Notes: generated by a model not told the origin, from the sequence alone. DNA of 64,000 nucleotides from Pseudomonas viridiflava (GCF_900590755.1 NZ_UUOC01000050.1:233083-297082), one strand, 5' to 3'; counted from the first letter of the stretch, positions 35,604 to 44,724 are shown. Numbers and translations: made by a program.

Positions 35604-37679
35604 GTGCTTGAGCGTATGCAGCGCTTTGAACGAGTACACAGAACATATGGGAACGACACTTTGATAAGGGTTCTGCTGCGCACTTCAGTTATCGGCTGTC
35701 TGCTCTTGCTCTTTACAGCTTGGGCGCAGGCCGACGCGGCAATCGACCCACTGATGCCTCTGTCGGCACAGCAGCGTGCCTGGCTGACGCAGCATGGCCC
35801 ATTACGGGTCGGGCTGGTGTTGCAGGCACCCTATGTGCAGCTCGATCGTCGCCAGCAGCAGTATTCGGGCGCCAATGTCGACCTGATGAATCTGCTCGGC
35901 AAAAATCTGCAAACCGAATTGCTGTGGCGCAGCTTCCCGGATCAGGCTGCTCTGGAAGACGCTTTGGCACAAGGCATGGTAGACATCGCCCCCGGTCTTA
36001 CCCAGACGCCTGCCGGGCTGCGGCTCTGGCTATTTTCCGATCCCTACATGCGCGTGTCGCAACTGGTGGTCGGCGAGCGTGATGGCAGCGGGGTGGTAGA
36101 TCTGGAAAACCTCGACAGCCGGACTCGCGTCGCGGTGCGCATGCCCAGCGTCACGGCGGATTATCTGAAGACCACTTACTCGCACATCAACCTGCAAGGC
36201 GTCCCCCTGGAGCGTCAGGCGCTGCAATTATTGTTGACCCAGCAGGCGCGTTACGCAGTGCTGGACGAGGCTCAGCTCAGTCGCCTGTCTCGGGAGCCGG
36301 AGTTTGCCGGGCTGAGCATCGTCGGTGATATCGGCTTCCCGCAATTGCTGCGTATTGCCTCACCGCGCAACGCGCCGGAGCTGGCTGACATCATCAGCGT
36401 TGCGTTGCACGCCATCCCTGCCAAAGACCTTGATCAACTGCACGCCCGCTGGCTGCCACTCAACTCAGTGAAAGCCACTGAGTCGCCGGGCTTCTGGCAG
36501 AACCTGTGTCTGTTGCTGCTGGTGATGTTGCTGGCCTGTTTCGCCATCGTGATCTGGCAGCGTCGTCAGCAGCAGGCGTTGGAGCGTGAAGTCTTGATCG
36601 CCCGTGATGAACTGGCGCTGCGCGAGGCGGGTGAGGAGGCGTTGCGGCTGGCGCAGTTTTCCATTGATCAAAGCACTGTCGGTATTCTCTGGGTCAACTG
36701 GGACAGCCGGGTGCGTTATGCCAATCAGGCCGCGCACAGCATGCTGGGCTACGAGGCCGAAGGTGTGGTGGATCGGCCGTTGATTGATTTTGAGCCAAAC
36801 CTGCACATGGACCGCTGGCTGAATCTGTGGAAAAGCGCGCGCTCCAGCGAAGGCATTGCCCAGACCTTCGAGACCAATTGCGTACGCGCCGATGGCAGCA
36901 TCCTGCCGGCTGATGTGTCCTTGAGTTTCCTGCGCTTTCAGGAATCCGAATACCTGGTGGTGTTTCTCGCCGACGTCACCGAACGCCGGCGCTATCACGA
37001 GCAACTGCGTGAGTTGTCGGCGCATCTGGAAAGCGTGCGCGAAGAAGAAAAGGCACGGATTGCCCGGGAAGTTCACGACGAGTTGGGGCAGATGCTGACA
37101 GTTTTGAAGCTGGAAACCTCCATGTGTGAGCTAGCCTACGCCGAACTGGACCCTGGCTTGCGCGACCGCTTGAACAGCATGAAGCGGCTTATTTCCCAGC
37201 TGTTCCAGTTGGTTCGCGATGTGGCGACTGCGCTACGTCCGCCGATCCTCGATGCGGGCATCGCCTCGGCCATCGAGTGGCAAGGGCAACGCTTCGAGGC
37301 GCGCACGCAGATTCCGTGTCTGGTGGATGTGCCGGACAACTTGCCGACCCTGAGCGACGCCCGGGCGATTGGCATGTTCCGCATTCTTCAGGAAGCCCTG
37401 ACCAACGTCATGCGTCACGCTCAGGCGCACACGGTGGAAATCAGCCTGACGTTGGAGGAGGGCGTGATGTGCATGACCATCGCCGATGATGGCGTCGGCT
37501 TCGTTCAGCAAAAGGGCAGGCCGGTTTCATTTGGTCTGGTGGGCATGCGCGAGCGGGTATTGATGCTCGGCGGCAGATTGGAGCTGGACAGCGAGTCCGG
37601 CGAGGGCACAACCTTGCGGGCTTATATTCCGCTGGACCCTCTTGTCCCGGAGCATGTTGTGCAGGAGCGAGAGCAGTGA
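35604..37679 (+). CDS. agtS: Hybrid-input sensor histidine kinase AgtS (NarL/LuxR type)
   Basis: Up to 691 residues. A signal-anchor (about 20-45) is followed by a periplasmic family-3 solute-binding domain (about 65-285, beginning LRVGLVLQAPYVQLDRRQQ), a membrane helix (about 298-318), a PAS domain (about 345-465), a HisKA_3 dimerisation helix (ARIAREVHDELGQMLTVLK, phospho-accepting His) and an ATPase domain (ADDGVGF, GLVGMRERV). The start is uncertain: GTG 35604, ATG 35616 or TTG 35661 all keep the signal-anchor. The stop overlaps agtR by 4 bp. By PAO1 synteny this is AgtS, sensing 4-aminobutyrate/5-aminovalerate; the ligand is inferred. Confidence 0.85.
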   Translation: MLERMQRFERVHRTYGNDTLIRVLLRTSVIGCLLLLFTAWAQADAAIDPLMPLSAQQRAWLTQHGPLRVGLVLQAPYVQLDRRQQQYSGANVDLMNLLGKNLQTELLWRSFPDQAALEDALAQGMVDIAPGLTQTPAGLRLWLFSDPYMRVSQLVVGERDGSGVVDLENLDSRTRVAVRMPSVTADYLKTTYSHINLQGVPLERQALQLLLTQQARYAVLDEAQLSRLSREPEFAGLSIVGDIGFPQLLRIASPRNAPELADIISVALHAIPAKDLDQLHARWLPLNSVKATESPGFWQNLCLLLLVMLLACFAIVIWQRRQQQALEREVLIARDELALREAGEEALRLAQFSIDQSTVGILWVNWDSRVRYANQAAHSMLGYEAEGVVDRPLIDFEPNLHMDRWLNLWKSARSSEGIAQTFETNCVRADGSILPADVSLSFLRFQESEYLVVFLADVTERRRYHEQLRELSAHLESVREEEKARIAREVHDELGQMLTVLKLETSMCELAYAELDPGLRDRLNSMKRLISQLFQLVRDVATALRPPILDAGIASAIEWQGQRFEARTQIPCLVDVPDNLPTLSDARAIGMFRILQEALTNVMRHAQAHTVEISLTLEEGVMCMTIADDGVGFVQQKGRPVSFGLVGMRERVLMLGGRLELDSESGEGTTLRAYIPLDPLVPEHVVQEREQ

Positions 37680-38305
37680 TTCGTGTACTGGTAGCCGAGG
37701 ACCACACCATCGTCCGCGAAGGCATCAAGCAGTTGATCGGCCTGGCCAAGGACTTGTTGGTGGTTGGCGAGGCGAGCAATGGTGAGCAGTTGCTGGAAAC
37801 CCTGCGCCACGTGGAGTGCGAGGTGGTGCTGCTGGATATTTCCATGCCGGGGGTCAATGGCCTGGAAGCGATCCCGCGTATCCGCGCGCTGGCCAACCCT
37901 CCGGCCATTCTGGTGCTGTCGATGCACGACGAAGCACAAATGGCCGCCCGCGCCCTGAAAGTCGGCGCGGCCGGATACGCCACCAAAGACAGCGACCCTG
38001 CGTTGCTGCTGACTGCGATCCGTCGGGTGGCGGCGGGCGGGCGCTATATCGACCCTGATCTGGCCGACCGCATGGTCTTCGAAGTCGGCCTGACCGATAA
38101 CCGGCCGTTGCACTCGCTATTGTCCGAGCGCGAGTTCTCGGTGTTTGAACGCCTGGCTCAGGGCGCCAACGTCAACGACATCGCCCTGCAACTGAACCTG
38201 AGCAGCAAGACCATCAGCACCCACAAAGCCCGGCTGATGCAGAAGATGAACCTGCATTCCCTGGCTGACCTGGTGAAATATGCGATGGAGCATAAGTTGT
38301 TGTGA
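37676..38305 (+). CDS. agtR: LuxR-family response regulator AgtR
   Basis: A 209-residue response regulator. The receiver domain has RVLVAEDHTIVREGI and the phospho-accepting aspartate in VVLLDISMPGVNG (about residue 56). The C-terminal LuxR/NarL helix-turn-helix is LSEREFSVFERLAQGANVNDI..LNLSSKTISTHKARL. It overlaps agtS by 4 bp. It probably activates the agtABCD transporter genes that follow 250 bp downstream, by synteny with the characterised PAO1 system. Confidence 0.9.
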   Translation: MIRVLVAEDHTIVREGIKQLIGLAKDLLVVGEASNGEQLLETLRHVECEVVLLDISMPGVNGLEAIPRIRALANPPAILVLSMHDEAQMAARALKVGAAGYATKDSDPALLLTAIRRVAAGGRYIDPDLADRMVFEVGLTDNRPLHSLLSEREFSVFERLAQGANVNDIALQLNLSSKTISTHKARLMQKMNLHSLADLVKYAMEHKLL

Positions 38306-38335
38306 TCCTGCTCATGCCTGTGAGCGACAACAAAC

Positions 38336-38422
38336 CTGTAGGAGCTGCCGAAGGCTGCGAACAGCGTCAGCGCTGAAATCGCGGTTGTTCCGGCCTTTTC
38401 GCAGCCTTCGGCAGCTCCTACA
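38336..38422. repeat. REP palindrome, GTAGGAGCTGCCG family
   Basis: Arms CTGTAGGAGCTGCCGAAGGC and GCCTTCGGCAGCTCCTACA flank about 45 bp just after agtR, probably ending that transcript before the transporter genes. Confidence 0.85.
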
Positions 38423-38463
38423 TAAATTAGCGACACACCCACATACCTATCCGCGCCATCCCT

Positions 38464-38479
38464 GTAGGGCAATCCCTAC
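38464..38479. promoter_or_regulatory. Palindrome GTAGGG-N4-CCCTAC upstream of agtA (candidate AgtR site)
   Basis: A perfect 6+6 inverted repeat with a 4-base spacer, 85 bp upstream of the agtA start codon. NarL/LuxR-type regulators bind short inverted heptamer-like repeats, and the operon's own regulator gene lies directly upstream. That AgtR binds here is inference. Confidence 0.45.
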
Positions 38480-38563
38480 CCCAATCTCTCCTACGCCCCG
38501 ATTTGCGCGGGCTGCAGCCTAAACTAGGCTTGAGCCCACGCAGACAAAACAAAGGTGTGGGTA

Positions 38564-39688
38564 ATGAGCAACGTCGATTCAAGCGCTGGGGCGAATGATG
38601 TTCTGGTCAGCTTTCGTGGTGTGCAGAAGAGCTACGACGGCGAAGCCCTTATCGTCAAAGACCTCAACCTGGATATTCGCAAAGGCGAGTTCCTGACCCT
38701 GCTCGGGCCTTCCGGCTCCGGCAAGACCACCAGCCTGATGATGCTGGCCGGTTTCGAAACCCCTACCGCTGGCGAAATCCTTCTTGCTGGCCGGGCGATC
38801 AACAACGTGCCGCCGCACAAGCGCGACATCGGCATGGTGTTCCAGAACTATGCGCTGTTCCCGCACATGACCGTCGCGGAAAACCTGGCGTTCCCCCTGA
38901 CCGTACGCGGCATGAGCAAGACCGACGTCAGCGAAAAGGTCAAACGTGCCCTGGACATGGTTCAGCTCGGCACCTTCGCCCATCGCTACCCGGCGCAATT
39001 GTCCGGCGGTCAGCAACAGCGTGTGGCGCTGGCCCGTGCGCTGGTGTTCGAACCGCAACTGGTCCTGATGGACGAACCGCTGGGCGCGCTGGACAAACAA
39101 CTGCGTGAACACATGCAGATGGAGATCAAGCACCTGCACCAGCGTCTGGGCGTGACCGTGGTCTACGTGACCCACGACCAGGGGGAAGCACTGACCATGT
39201 CGGATCGCGTGGCCGTGTTCCATCAGGGTGAAATCCAGCAGATCGCGCCACCGCGCAGCCTGTATGAAGAACCGAAAAACACCTTCGTCGCCAACTTCAT
39301 CGGCGAGAACAATCGCCTGAATGGCAAGTTGCTCAGCCACAGCGGCGAGCGTTGCGTTGTGCAGTTGGAAAAGGGCGAGAAAGTCGAGGCGCTGGCCGTC
39401 AATGTCGGTCAGGTCGGCGACGACGTCACCCTGTCGATCCGCCCGGAACGCATTAGCTTGAATGGCAACAGCGAGAGCTGCGTGAACCGCTTCTCCGGTC
39501 GCGTGGCAGAGTTTGTGTATTTGGGCGACCACGTTCGTGTGCGCCTGGAAGTGGCAGGCAAAACCGACTTCTTCGTCAAGCAGCCCATCGCCGAGCTGGA
39601 CCCGGCCCTGAGCGTTGGCGACGTTGTGCCAATTGGATGGCAAATCGAGCACGTCCGCGCGCTCGACCCCTTGCAGCACGTGCATTGA
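38564..39688 (+). CDS. agtA: ABC transporter ATP-binding protein AgtA (PotA type)
   Basis: A 374-residue ATPase of the spermidine/putrescine (PotA) ABC family: Walker A LLGPSGSGKTTS, signature LSGGQQQRVALARAL, Walker B LVLMDEPLGALDK, and a C-terminal TOBE domain (about 290-365). Start chosen at ATG 38564, where AAAGGTG lies about 6 nt upstream; an in-frame GTG at 38555 is possible. First gene of agtABCD, which in PAO1 imports 4-aminobutyrate and 5-aminovalerate; the substrate is inferred by synteny with AgtSR. Confidence 0.9.
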   Translation: MSNVDSSAGANDVLVSFRGVQKSYDGEALIVKDLNLDIRKGEFLTLLGPSGSGKTTSLMMLAGFETPTAGEILLAGRAINNVPPHKRDIGMVFQNYALFPHMTVAENLAFPLTVRGMSKTDVSEKVKRALDMVQLGTFAHRYPAQLSGGQQQRVALARALVFEPQLVLMDEPLGALDKQLREHMQMEIKHLHQRLGVTVVYVTHDQGEALTMSDRVAVFHQGEIQQIAPPRSLYEEPKNTFVANFIGENNRLNGKLLSHSGERCVVQLEKGEKVEALAVNVGQVGDDVTLSIRPERISLNGNSESCVNRFSGRVAEFVYLGDHVRVRLEVAGKTDFFVKQPIAELDPALSVGDVVPIGWQIEHVRALDPLQHVH

Positions 39689-39770
39689 TCTACCAATAAA
39701 AAGGCATCAGCCAGAGACGTAAACCGTCCGCAACGCATAAACCAACACTGCTCGTGGAGAAAACAACGAA

Positions 39771-40805
39771 ATGCTCAAATCTTTGAAGTTCACCGCAATC
39801 ACGCTGGGCATGATGTGTGCCGCGCAAGCCATGGCCGCCACTGACCTGACTGTCGTGTCGTTTGGTGGTGCCAACAAGGCCGCTCAGGAAAAAGCCTTCT
39901 ACGCCCCGTGGGAAAAGGCCGGTAACGGCAAGATCATCGCTGGCGAGTACAACGGCGAGATGGCCAAGGTCAAAGCCATGGTCGACACCAAAAGCGTGTC
40001 CTGGGACCTGGTAGAAGTCGAATCCCCGGAACTGGCTCGCGGCTGTGACGAAGACATGTTTGAAGAGCTGGACCCGGCTCTGTTCGGTGACAAGGCGAAA
40101 TACGTGTCGGGCGCTATCTCCCACTGTGGCGCGGGCTTCTTCGTCTGGTCCACTGTGTTGGCTTACAACGCCGACAAACTGGCTTCGGCTCCTACCGGCT
40201 GGGCTGATTTCTGGAACACCGAAAAATTCCCGGGCAAACGTGGCCTGCGTAAAGGCGCCAAGTACACCCTGGAATTCGCTTTGATGGCAGACGGCGTTGC
40301 GCCGAAAGACGTCTACAAAGTGCTGGCCAGCAAAGACGGCCAGGACCGCGCCTTCAAAATGCTCGACAAGCTCAAACCAAGCATTCAGTGGTGGGAAGCG
40401 GGCGCACAGCCGCCGCAGTTCCTGCAATCGGGTGACGTGGTCATGAGCTCGGCCTACAACGGTCGCATCGCTGCCGTGGCTAAAGAAAGCAAGCTCAAAG
40501 TGGTCTGGACCGGCGGCGTGTATGACTTCGACGCATGGGCCATTCCAAAGGGCTCGAAAAACTCTGAAGCAGCGAAGAAGTTCATCGCTTACAGCCTGCA
40601 GCCTGAGCAGCAGAAGACCTTCTCGGAAAACATCGCTTACGGCCCGGCCAACACCGATGCCGTCAAACTCCTGAGCGCCGAAACGCTCGAGAAGATGCCG
40701 ACCACCGAAGAGAACATCAAGGATCAGGTACAGATCGACGTGAAGTTCTGGAATGACAACGGCGAATCCCTGGAACAGCGCTTCAACTCCTGGGCTGCCA
40801 AGTAA
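39771..40805 (+). CDS. agtB: ABC transporter periplasmic binding protein AgtB
   Basis: A 344-residue solute-binding protein of the spermidine/putrescine-type family (PotD-like) with a signal peptide cut after AMA (residue about 22). The first strand is LTVVSFGGANKAAQEKAF and the ligand lobe contains WDLVEVESPELARGCDEDMFEELD and NVVMSS-like GDVVMSSAYNGR. Purely periplasmic. GTGGAG precedes the ATG. It lies 82 bp after agtA and gives the substrate to the two permeases that follow. Confidence 0.9.
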   Translation: MLKSLKFTAITLGMMCAAQAMAATDLTVVSFGGANKAAQEKAFYAPWEKAGNGKIIAGEYNGEMAKVKAMVDTKSVSWDLVEVESPELARGCDEDMFEELDPALFGDKAKYVSGAISHCGAGFFVWSTVLAYNADKLASAPTGWADFWNTEKFPGKRGLRKGAKYTLEFALMADGVAPKDVYKVLASKDGQDRAFKMLDKLKPSIQWWEAGAQPPQFLQSGDVVMSSAYNGRIAAVAKESKLKVVWTGGVYDFDAWAIPKGSKNSEAAKKFIAYSLQPEQQKTFSENIAYGPANTDAVKLLSAETLEKMPTTEENIKDQVQIDVKFWNDNGESLEQRFNSWAAK

Positions 40806-40879
40806 CACATCGCGTCAGAACCGGGTGCGTTCCCTACTGCAGGGAATGCACCCCTTGTTGAAAGATTTCGGAGTTCGCT

Positions 40880-42127
40880 ATGGCCATCGCCGTGCCCCTG
40901 ACTGAAGGCGCCAGCCCCACCTTGAAGCAACGTCTGGCTCGCGCCGAACGGGTTAACCGCTGGAAAGCGCAGGCCTTGATCGCGCCGCTGGTGATCTTCC
41001 TGTTGCTGGTGTTCCTGGTGCCCATCGTGGCGTTGCTCTACAAAAGCGTCGGCAACCCGGAAGTGGTCAATGCCTTACCGACTACCGTGATCGAAGTGGC
41101 GAAGTGGGACGGCAAAGGCCTGCCTTCCGAGCCCGTGTACAAAGCCCTGAGCATGGACCTGGCGCAGACGCGCAAGAATTCCACCCTGGGTGATCTGTCC
41201 AAACGCATGAACATGGAACTGGCCGGCTATCGCAGCCTGCTGATGACCACTGCTCGTGCGCTGCCTTTCAAGGAAGAACCTGCTTCTTATAAAGACGCAC
41301 TCGAAGCGCTGGATGAGCGTTGGGGTGATCCGGCCTATTGGCAGGTGATCCGCCGCAATACCAGTAGCGTTACCCCCTATTATTTGCTGGCCGCTGTGGA
41401 CCATCGCATCGACGACCTGGGTGAGGTGGCGCCTGCGACCCCGGATCAAGCGATCTACGTCGACATCTTCGCCCGCACCTTCTGGATGGGCTTCGTCATC
41501 ACCGTGATCTGCCTGGTGCTGGCCTATCCGCTGGCGTATCTGTTGGCCAATCTCCCGGCGCGGCAGAGCAACCTGTTGATGATTCTGGTGCTGTTGCCGT
41601 TCTGGACCTCGATTCTGGTGCGCGTGGCGGCCTGGATCGTGTTGTTGCAGTCGAGCGGCCTGATCAATGGCGCGCTCATGGCCATGGGCATCATCGATAA
41701 ACCCCTGGAGCTGGTGTTCAACCGGGTCGGGGTTTACATCTCCATGGTGCACATCATGCTGCCGTTCATGATTTTGCCGATCTACAGCGTGATGAAGGGT
41801 ATCTCCCCGACTTACATGCGTGCCGCGATTTCCCTGGGCTGCAACCCGTTTGCCAGCTTCTGGCGGGTGTACTTCCCGCAGACCTACGCCGGTGTTGGCG
41901 CGGGCTGTCTGTTGGTGTTCATTCTGGCGATCGGTTACTACATCACCCCGGCCTTGCTGGGCAGCCCGAACGATCAGATGGTCAGCTACTTCGTGGCCTT
42001 CTACACCAACACCAGCATCAACTGGGGCATGGCGACGGCATTGGGCGGCTTGCTGCTGCTGGCGACCATCGTGCTGTACCTGATTTACAACTGGTTGGTC
42101 GGCGCCAGCCGCCTGCGTCTGAGCTGA
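40880..42127 (+). CDS. agtC: ABC transporter permease AgtC
   Basis: A 415-residue inner-membrane permease of the PotB type. The first membrane helix (about 32-54) is followed by an unusually long periplasmic insert (about 55-195) and then five helices carrying the EAA-like loop (MRAAISLGCNPFASFWRVYFPQTYAGVGAG). The long insert before the second helix is typical of this subfamily. Next to agtD with an 11-bp gap. Confidence 0.9.
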   Translation: MAIAVPLTEGASPTLKQRLARAERVNRWKAQALIAPLVIFLLLVFLVPIVALLYKSVGNPEVVNALPTTVIEVAKWDGKGLPSEPVYKALSMDLAQTRKNSTLGDLSKRMNMELAGYRSLLMTTARALPFKEEPASYKDALEALDERWGDPAYWQVIRRNTSSVTPYYLLAAVDHRIDDLGEVAPATPDQAIYVDIFARTFWMGFVITVICLVLAYPLAYLLANLPARQSNLLMILVLLPFWTSILVRVAAWIVLLQSSGLINGALMAMGIIDKPLELVFNRVGVYISMVHIMLPFMILPIYSVMKGISPTYMRAAISLGCNPFASFWRVYFPQTYAGVGAGCLLVFILAIGYYITPALLGSPNDQMVSYFVAFYTNTSINWGMATALGGLLLLATIVLYLIYNWLVGASRLRLS

Positions 42128-42138
42128 GGGGAGTCATC

Positions 42139-42963
42139 ATGCTGAGTTCATATTCGTCGCCGCTGGAGCGGGTCTGGTATTACGCGCTGCGCATTCTGTG
42201 CGGGCTGATCCTGTTGTTCCTGGTGTTGCCGGTGCTGGTGATCATTCCGTTGTCGTTCAACTCCGGCAGCTTTCTGGTTTACCCGCTGCAAGGTTTCTCG
42301 ATGCACTGGTATCAGGACTTCTTCAACTCGAATGAGTGGATGCGGGCCCTGAAAAACAGCCTGATCATTGCCCCGGCTGCGACTGTGCTGGCCATGGTCT
42401 TTGGCACCCTGGCCGCAATCGGCCTGACCCGTGGCAACTTCCCCGGCAAATCGCTGGTGATGGCACTGGTCATCTCGCCGATGGTGGTGCCGGTGGTGAT
42501 CATTGGTGTCGCCAGCTATCTGTTCTTCGCGCCGCTGGGCATGGGCAACAGCTTCCTGTCGTTGATTCTGGTCCATGCGGTATTGGGCGTGCCGTTTGTG
42601 ATCATCACCGTGTCGGCGACTTTGCAGGGTTTCAACCACAATCTGGTGCGTGCGGCTGCCAGCCTCGGTGCTTCGCCGCTGACCGCGTTCCGTCGGGTGA
42701 CCTTGCCGCTGATTGCGCCGGGAGTGATCTCCGGTGCACTGTTCGCCTTCGCGACGTCGTTCGACGAGGTGGTGGTTACTCTGTTCCTCGCAGGCCCAGA
42801 GCAGGCGACCTTGCCTCGGCAGATGTTCAGCGGCATCCGCGAAAACCTCAGCCCAACCATCGCCGCTGCGGCGACTCTGCTGATCGGTTTCTCGGTTGTC
42901 CTGCTGCTGGTGCTGGAATGGCTGCGTGGGCGAAGCGAGAAGTTGCGCACGGCTGTCGAGTAA
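42139..42963 (+). CDS. agtD: ABC transporter permease AgtD
   Basis: A 274-residue PotC-type permease with six membrane helices and the EAA loop VRAAASLGASPLTAFRRVTLPLIAPGV (about 174). It pairs with AgtC to form the channel. GGGGAG precedes the ATG. Last gene of the transporter operon; a REP element follows within 10 bp of the stop codon. Confidence 0.9.
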   Translation: MLSSYSSPLERVWYYALRILCGLILLFLVLPVLVIIPLSFNSGSFLVYPLQGFSMHWYQDFFNSNEWMRALKNSLIIAPAATVLAMVFGTLAAIGLTRGNFPGKSLVMALVISPMVVPVVIIGVASYLFFAPLGMGNSFLSLILVHAVLGVPFVIITVSATLQGFNHNLVRAAASLGASPLTAFRRVTLPLIAPGVISGALFAFATSFDEVVVTLFLAGPEQATLPRQMFSGIRENLSPTIAAAATLLIGFSVVLLLVLEWLRGRSEKLRTAVE

Positions 42964-42972
42964 TGCATCACC

Positions 42973-43048
42973 CTGTAGGAGCTGCCGAAGGCTGCGAATA
43001 GCGGTGTATCAGCCGCATTGCTTTCGCAGCCTTCGGCAGCTCCTACAG
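42973..43048. repeat. REP palindrome, GTAGGAGCTGCCG family
   Basis: Arms CTGTAGGAGCTGCCGAAGGC and GCCTTCGGCAGCTCCTACAG; first of two tandem REP units between agtD and rpe. Confidence 0.85.
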
Positions 43049-43065
43049 ATGCAACCGTATTCCGT

Positions 43066-43154
43066 CTGTAGGAGCCAACTTGTTGGCGAGGCGGTGTACC
43101 TGTTGCAGTTGAGCTGAATGACCGAACGCCTCGCGAACAAGTTCGCTCCTACAG
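43066..43154. repeat. REP palindrome, GTAGGAGCCAACTTGTTGGCGAGGC family
   Basis: Arms CTGTAGGAGCCAACTTGTTG and GAACAAGTTCGCTCCTACAG, a different family placed 17 bp after the previous one. The two are separate insertions in the same gap before rpe. Confidence 0.8.
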
Positions 43155-43224
43155 GGGTTGGAGTTTTCCCGAAACGCTTGGAGTACAATGCGCGCCACCG
43201 TGATTCTGCTCAAAAAGGTGCGTC

Positions 43225-43899
43225 ATGCAGCCCTTCCTCATTGCTCCATCGATTCTTTCCGCTGATTTCGCCCGTCTGGGCCAGGAAGTCGACTCTGTGC
43301 TGGCCGCTGGCGCCGACATTGTTCACTTCGATGTGATGGACAACCATTACGTGCCGAACCTGACCATTGGTCCGATGGTGTGCTCGGCGCTGCGTAAATA
43401 TGGCGTGACAGCACCCATCGATGTGCACCTGATGGTCAGCCCGGTGGATCGCATCATCGGCGACTTCATTGAGGCCGGTGCCACCTACATCACCTTCCAC
43501 CCGGAAGCGACCCAGCACATCGACCGCTCGCTGCAGTTGATCAAAGAAGGCGGCTGCAAGGCGGGTCTGGTATTCAACCCGGCCACGCCCCTGAACCTGC
43601 TGGAATACGTGATGGACAAGGTCGACATGATCCTGCTCATGAGCGTTAACCCAGGCTTCGGCGGTCAGAAATTCATTCCTGGCACCTTGAACAAGCTGCG
43701 CGAAGCTCGCGCCCTGATCGACGCTTCGGGTCTGGATATCCGTCTGGAAATCGATGGCGGCGTGAACGTCAACAACATCCGCGAAATCGCAGCTGCGGGC
43801 GCCGATACTTTCGTTGCCGGTTCGGCCATCTTCAACACCCCGGACTACAAGCAAGTGATCGACAAGATGCGTGCAGAACTGGCGTTGTCCCGCGCATGA
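43225..43899 (+). CDS. rpe: Ribulose-phosphate 3-epimerase
   Basis: A 224-residue TIM-barrel enzyme that interconverts ribulose-5-P and xylulose-5-P in the pentose phosphate pathway. IAPSILSADFARLGQEV, HFDVMDNHYVPNLTIGP and MSVNPGFGGQKFIP are family hallmarks including the metal-binding histidines and aspartates. Overlaps gph by 4 bp, so the two are co-translated. Confidence 0.97.
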   Translation: MQPFLIAPSILSADFARLGQEVDSVLAAGADIVHFDVMDNHYVPNLTIGPMVCSALRKYGVTAPIDVHLMVSPVDRIIGDFIEAGATYITFHPEATQHIDRSLQLIKEGGCKAGLVFNPATPLNLLEYVMDKVDMILLMSVNPGFGGQKFIPGTLNKLREARALIDASGLDIRLEIDGGVNVNNIREIAAAGADTFVAGSAIFNTPDYKQVIDKMRAELALSRA

Positions 43900-44714
43900 G
43901 CGGCTTCGAGCAGCTGTTTCCGGGCCGTCTTCCCAAGCTGATCATGTTTGATCTGGATGGCACGCTGGTGGATTCGGTGCCTGATCTGGCGGTCGCGGTG
44001 GACAAAATGCTGCTCGAACTCGGTCGCCCGGCGGCCGGTCTGGCGTCGGTCAGGAACTGGATCGGCAACGGTGCGCCGATTCTGGTGCGCCGGGCCCTGG
44101 CCAATGACCTTGATCACAGCGCGGTCGATGACGCCCAGGCCGAGCAGGCGCTGGAGATCTTCATGAACTTCTATGCCGAAAAGCATGAGTTCACGGCGGT
44201 CTACCCCGGCGTCCGGGAAACCCTGAAGTGGCTGCAAAAGATGGGCGTGGAAATGGCGCTGATCACCAACAAGCCGGAGCGCTTCGTCGCGCCGCTGCTG
44301 GATGAGATGAAGCTGGGGCGGTTCTTTCGCCTGATCATCGGTGGCGACACCATGCCGACCAAAAAGCCCGATCCGGCTGCGCTGTTTTTCGTCATGAAGA
44401 TGACTAATATTCCGGCTTCTCAGGCGCTGTTCGTCGGCGATTCGCGCAGTGACGTGCAAGCCGCGAAAGCCGCTGGCGTGGCCTGTGTAGCCATGAGTTA
44501 CGGCTATAACCACGGCCGTCCCATCGAGGAAGAGTCTCCGGCAATGGTCATTGATGACCTGCGTCGCCTGATTCCCGGTTGCCTGGATCTGGACGCTGGG
44601 ATAATGTTGCCGGAAATCAAAGATCCCTCCTTTAGAGATTCCATCGTGGTGGTCACTCGCAAACTCTGGATGAAAGTCATGAAGGCCTTGGCCCGCTGGC
44701 GTTGGCGCGCCTGA
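43896..44714 (+). CDS. gph: Phosphoglycolate phosphatase Gph (with in-frame trp leader at its 3' end)
   Basis: A 272-residue HAD-family phosphatase that removes 2-phosphoglycolate made in DNA repair. Motif I is FDLDGTLVDSVPDL, motif II near ITNKPE, motif III/IV with KKPDP and FVGDSRSDVQAAKAAG. The enzyme fold ends near residue 235. The last ~22 residues (from V249 or so to WMKVMKALARWRWRA) do not look enzymatic and match the leader peptide upstream of trpG, so this end probably doubles as the trpE attenuation leader. Overlaps rpe by 4 bp. Confidence 0.93.
   Translation: MSGFEQLFPGRLPKLIMFDLDGTLVDSVPDLAVAVDKMLLELGRPAAGLASVRNWIGNGAPILVRRALANDLDHSAVDDAQAEQALEIFMNFYAEKHEFTAVYPGVRETLKWLQKMGVEMALITNKPERFVAPLLDEMKLGRFFRLIIGGDTMPTKKPDPAALFFVMKMTNIPASQALFVGDSRSDVQAAKAAGVACVAMSYGYNHGRPIEEESPAMVIDDLRRLIPGCLDLDAGIMLPEIKDPSFRDSIVVVTRKLWMKVMKALARWRWRA
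44579..44605 (+). promoter_or_regulatory. Candidate trpE promoter inside gph
   Basis: TTGCCT (44579-44584) and GATAAT (44600-44605), 15 bp apart, would start RNA around 44612, a short distance before the in-frame leader GTG at 44646. The spacing is short, so this is only a candidate; independent control of trpE needs a promoter in this area. Confidence 0.35.
44646..44714 (+). CDS. trpE leader peptide, in frame with the end of gph
   Basis: A 22-codon reading frame GTG..TGA sharing the gph frame and stop codon: MVVTRKLWMKVMKALARWRWRA. It has three Trp codons, two of them in the final RWRWRA. A separate leader of exactly the same length and ending, MLIVSKLLMRVIKAHARWRWRA, precedes trpG. Both are led by GAGA about 8-10 nt upstream. 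trpE and trpGDC attenuation is known in P. putida (from memory). Independent initiation here, rather than gph read-through, is inference. Confidence 0.65.
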   Translation: MVVTRKLWMKVMKALARWRWRA

Positions 44715-44724
44715 CTTGAATCCG

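Noticed and set aside
44600..44714. Gph C-terminus as a simple enzyme tail
   Set aside because: The match to the free-standing trpG leader in length, ending and flanking hairpin is too exact for a neutral tail.
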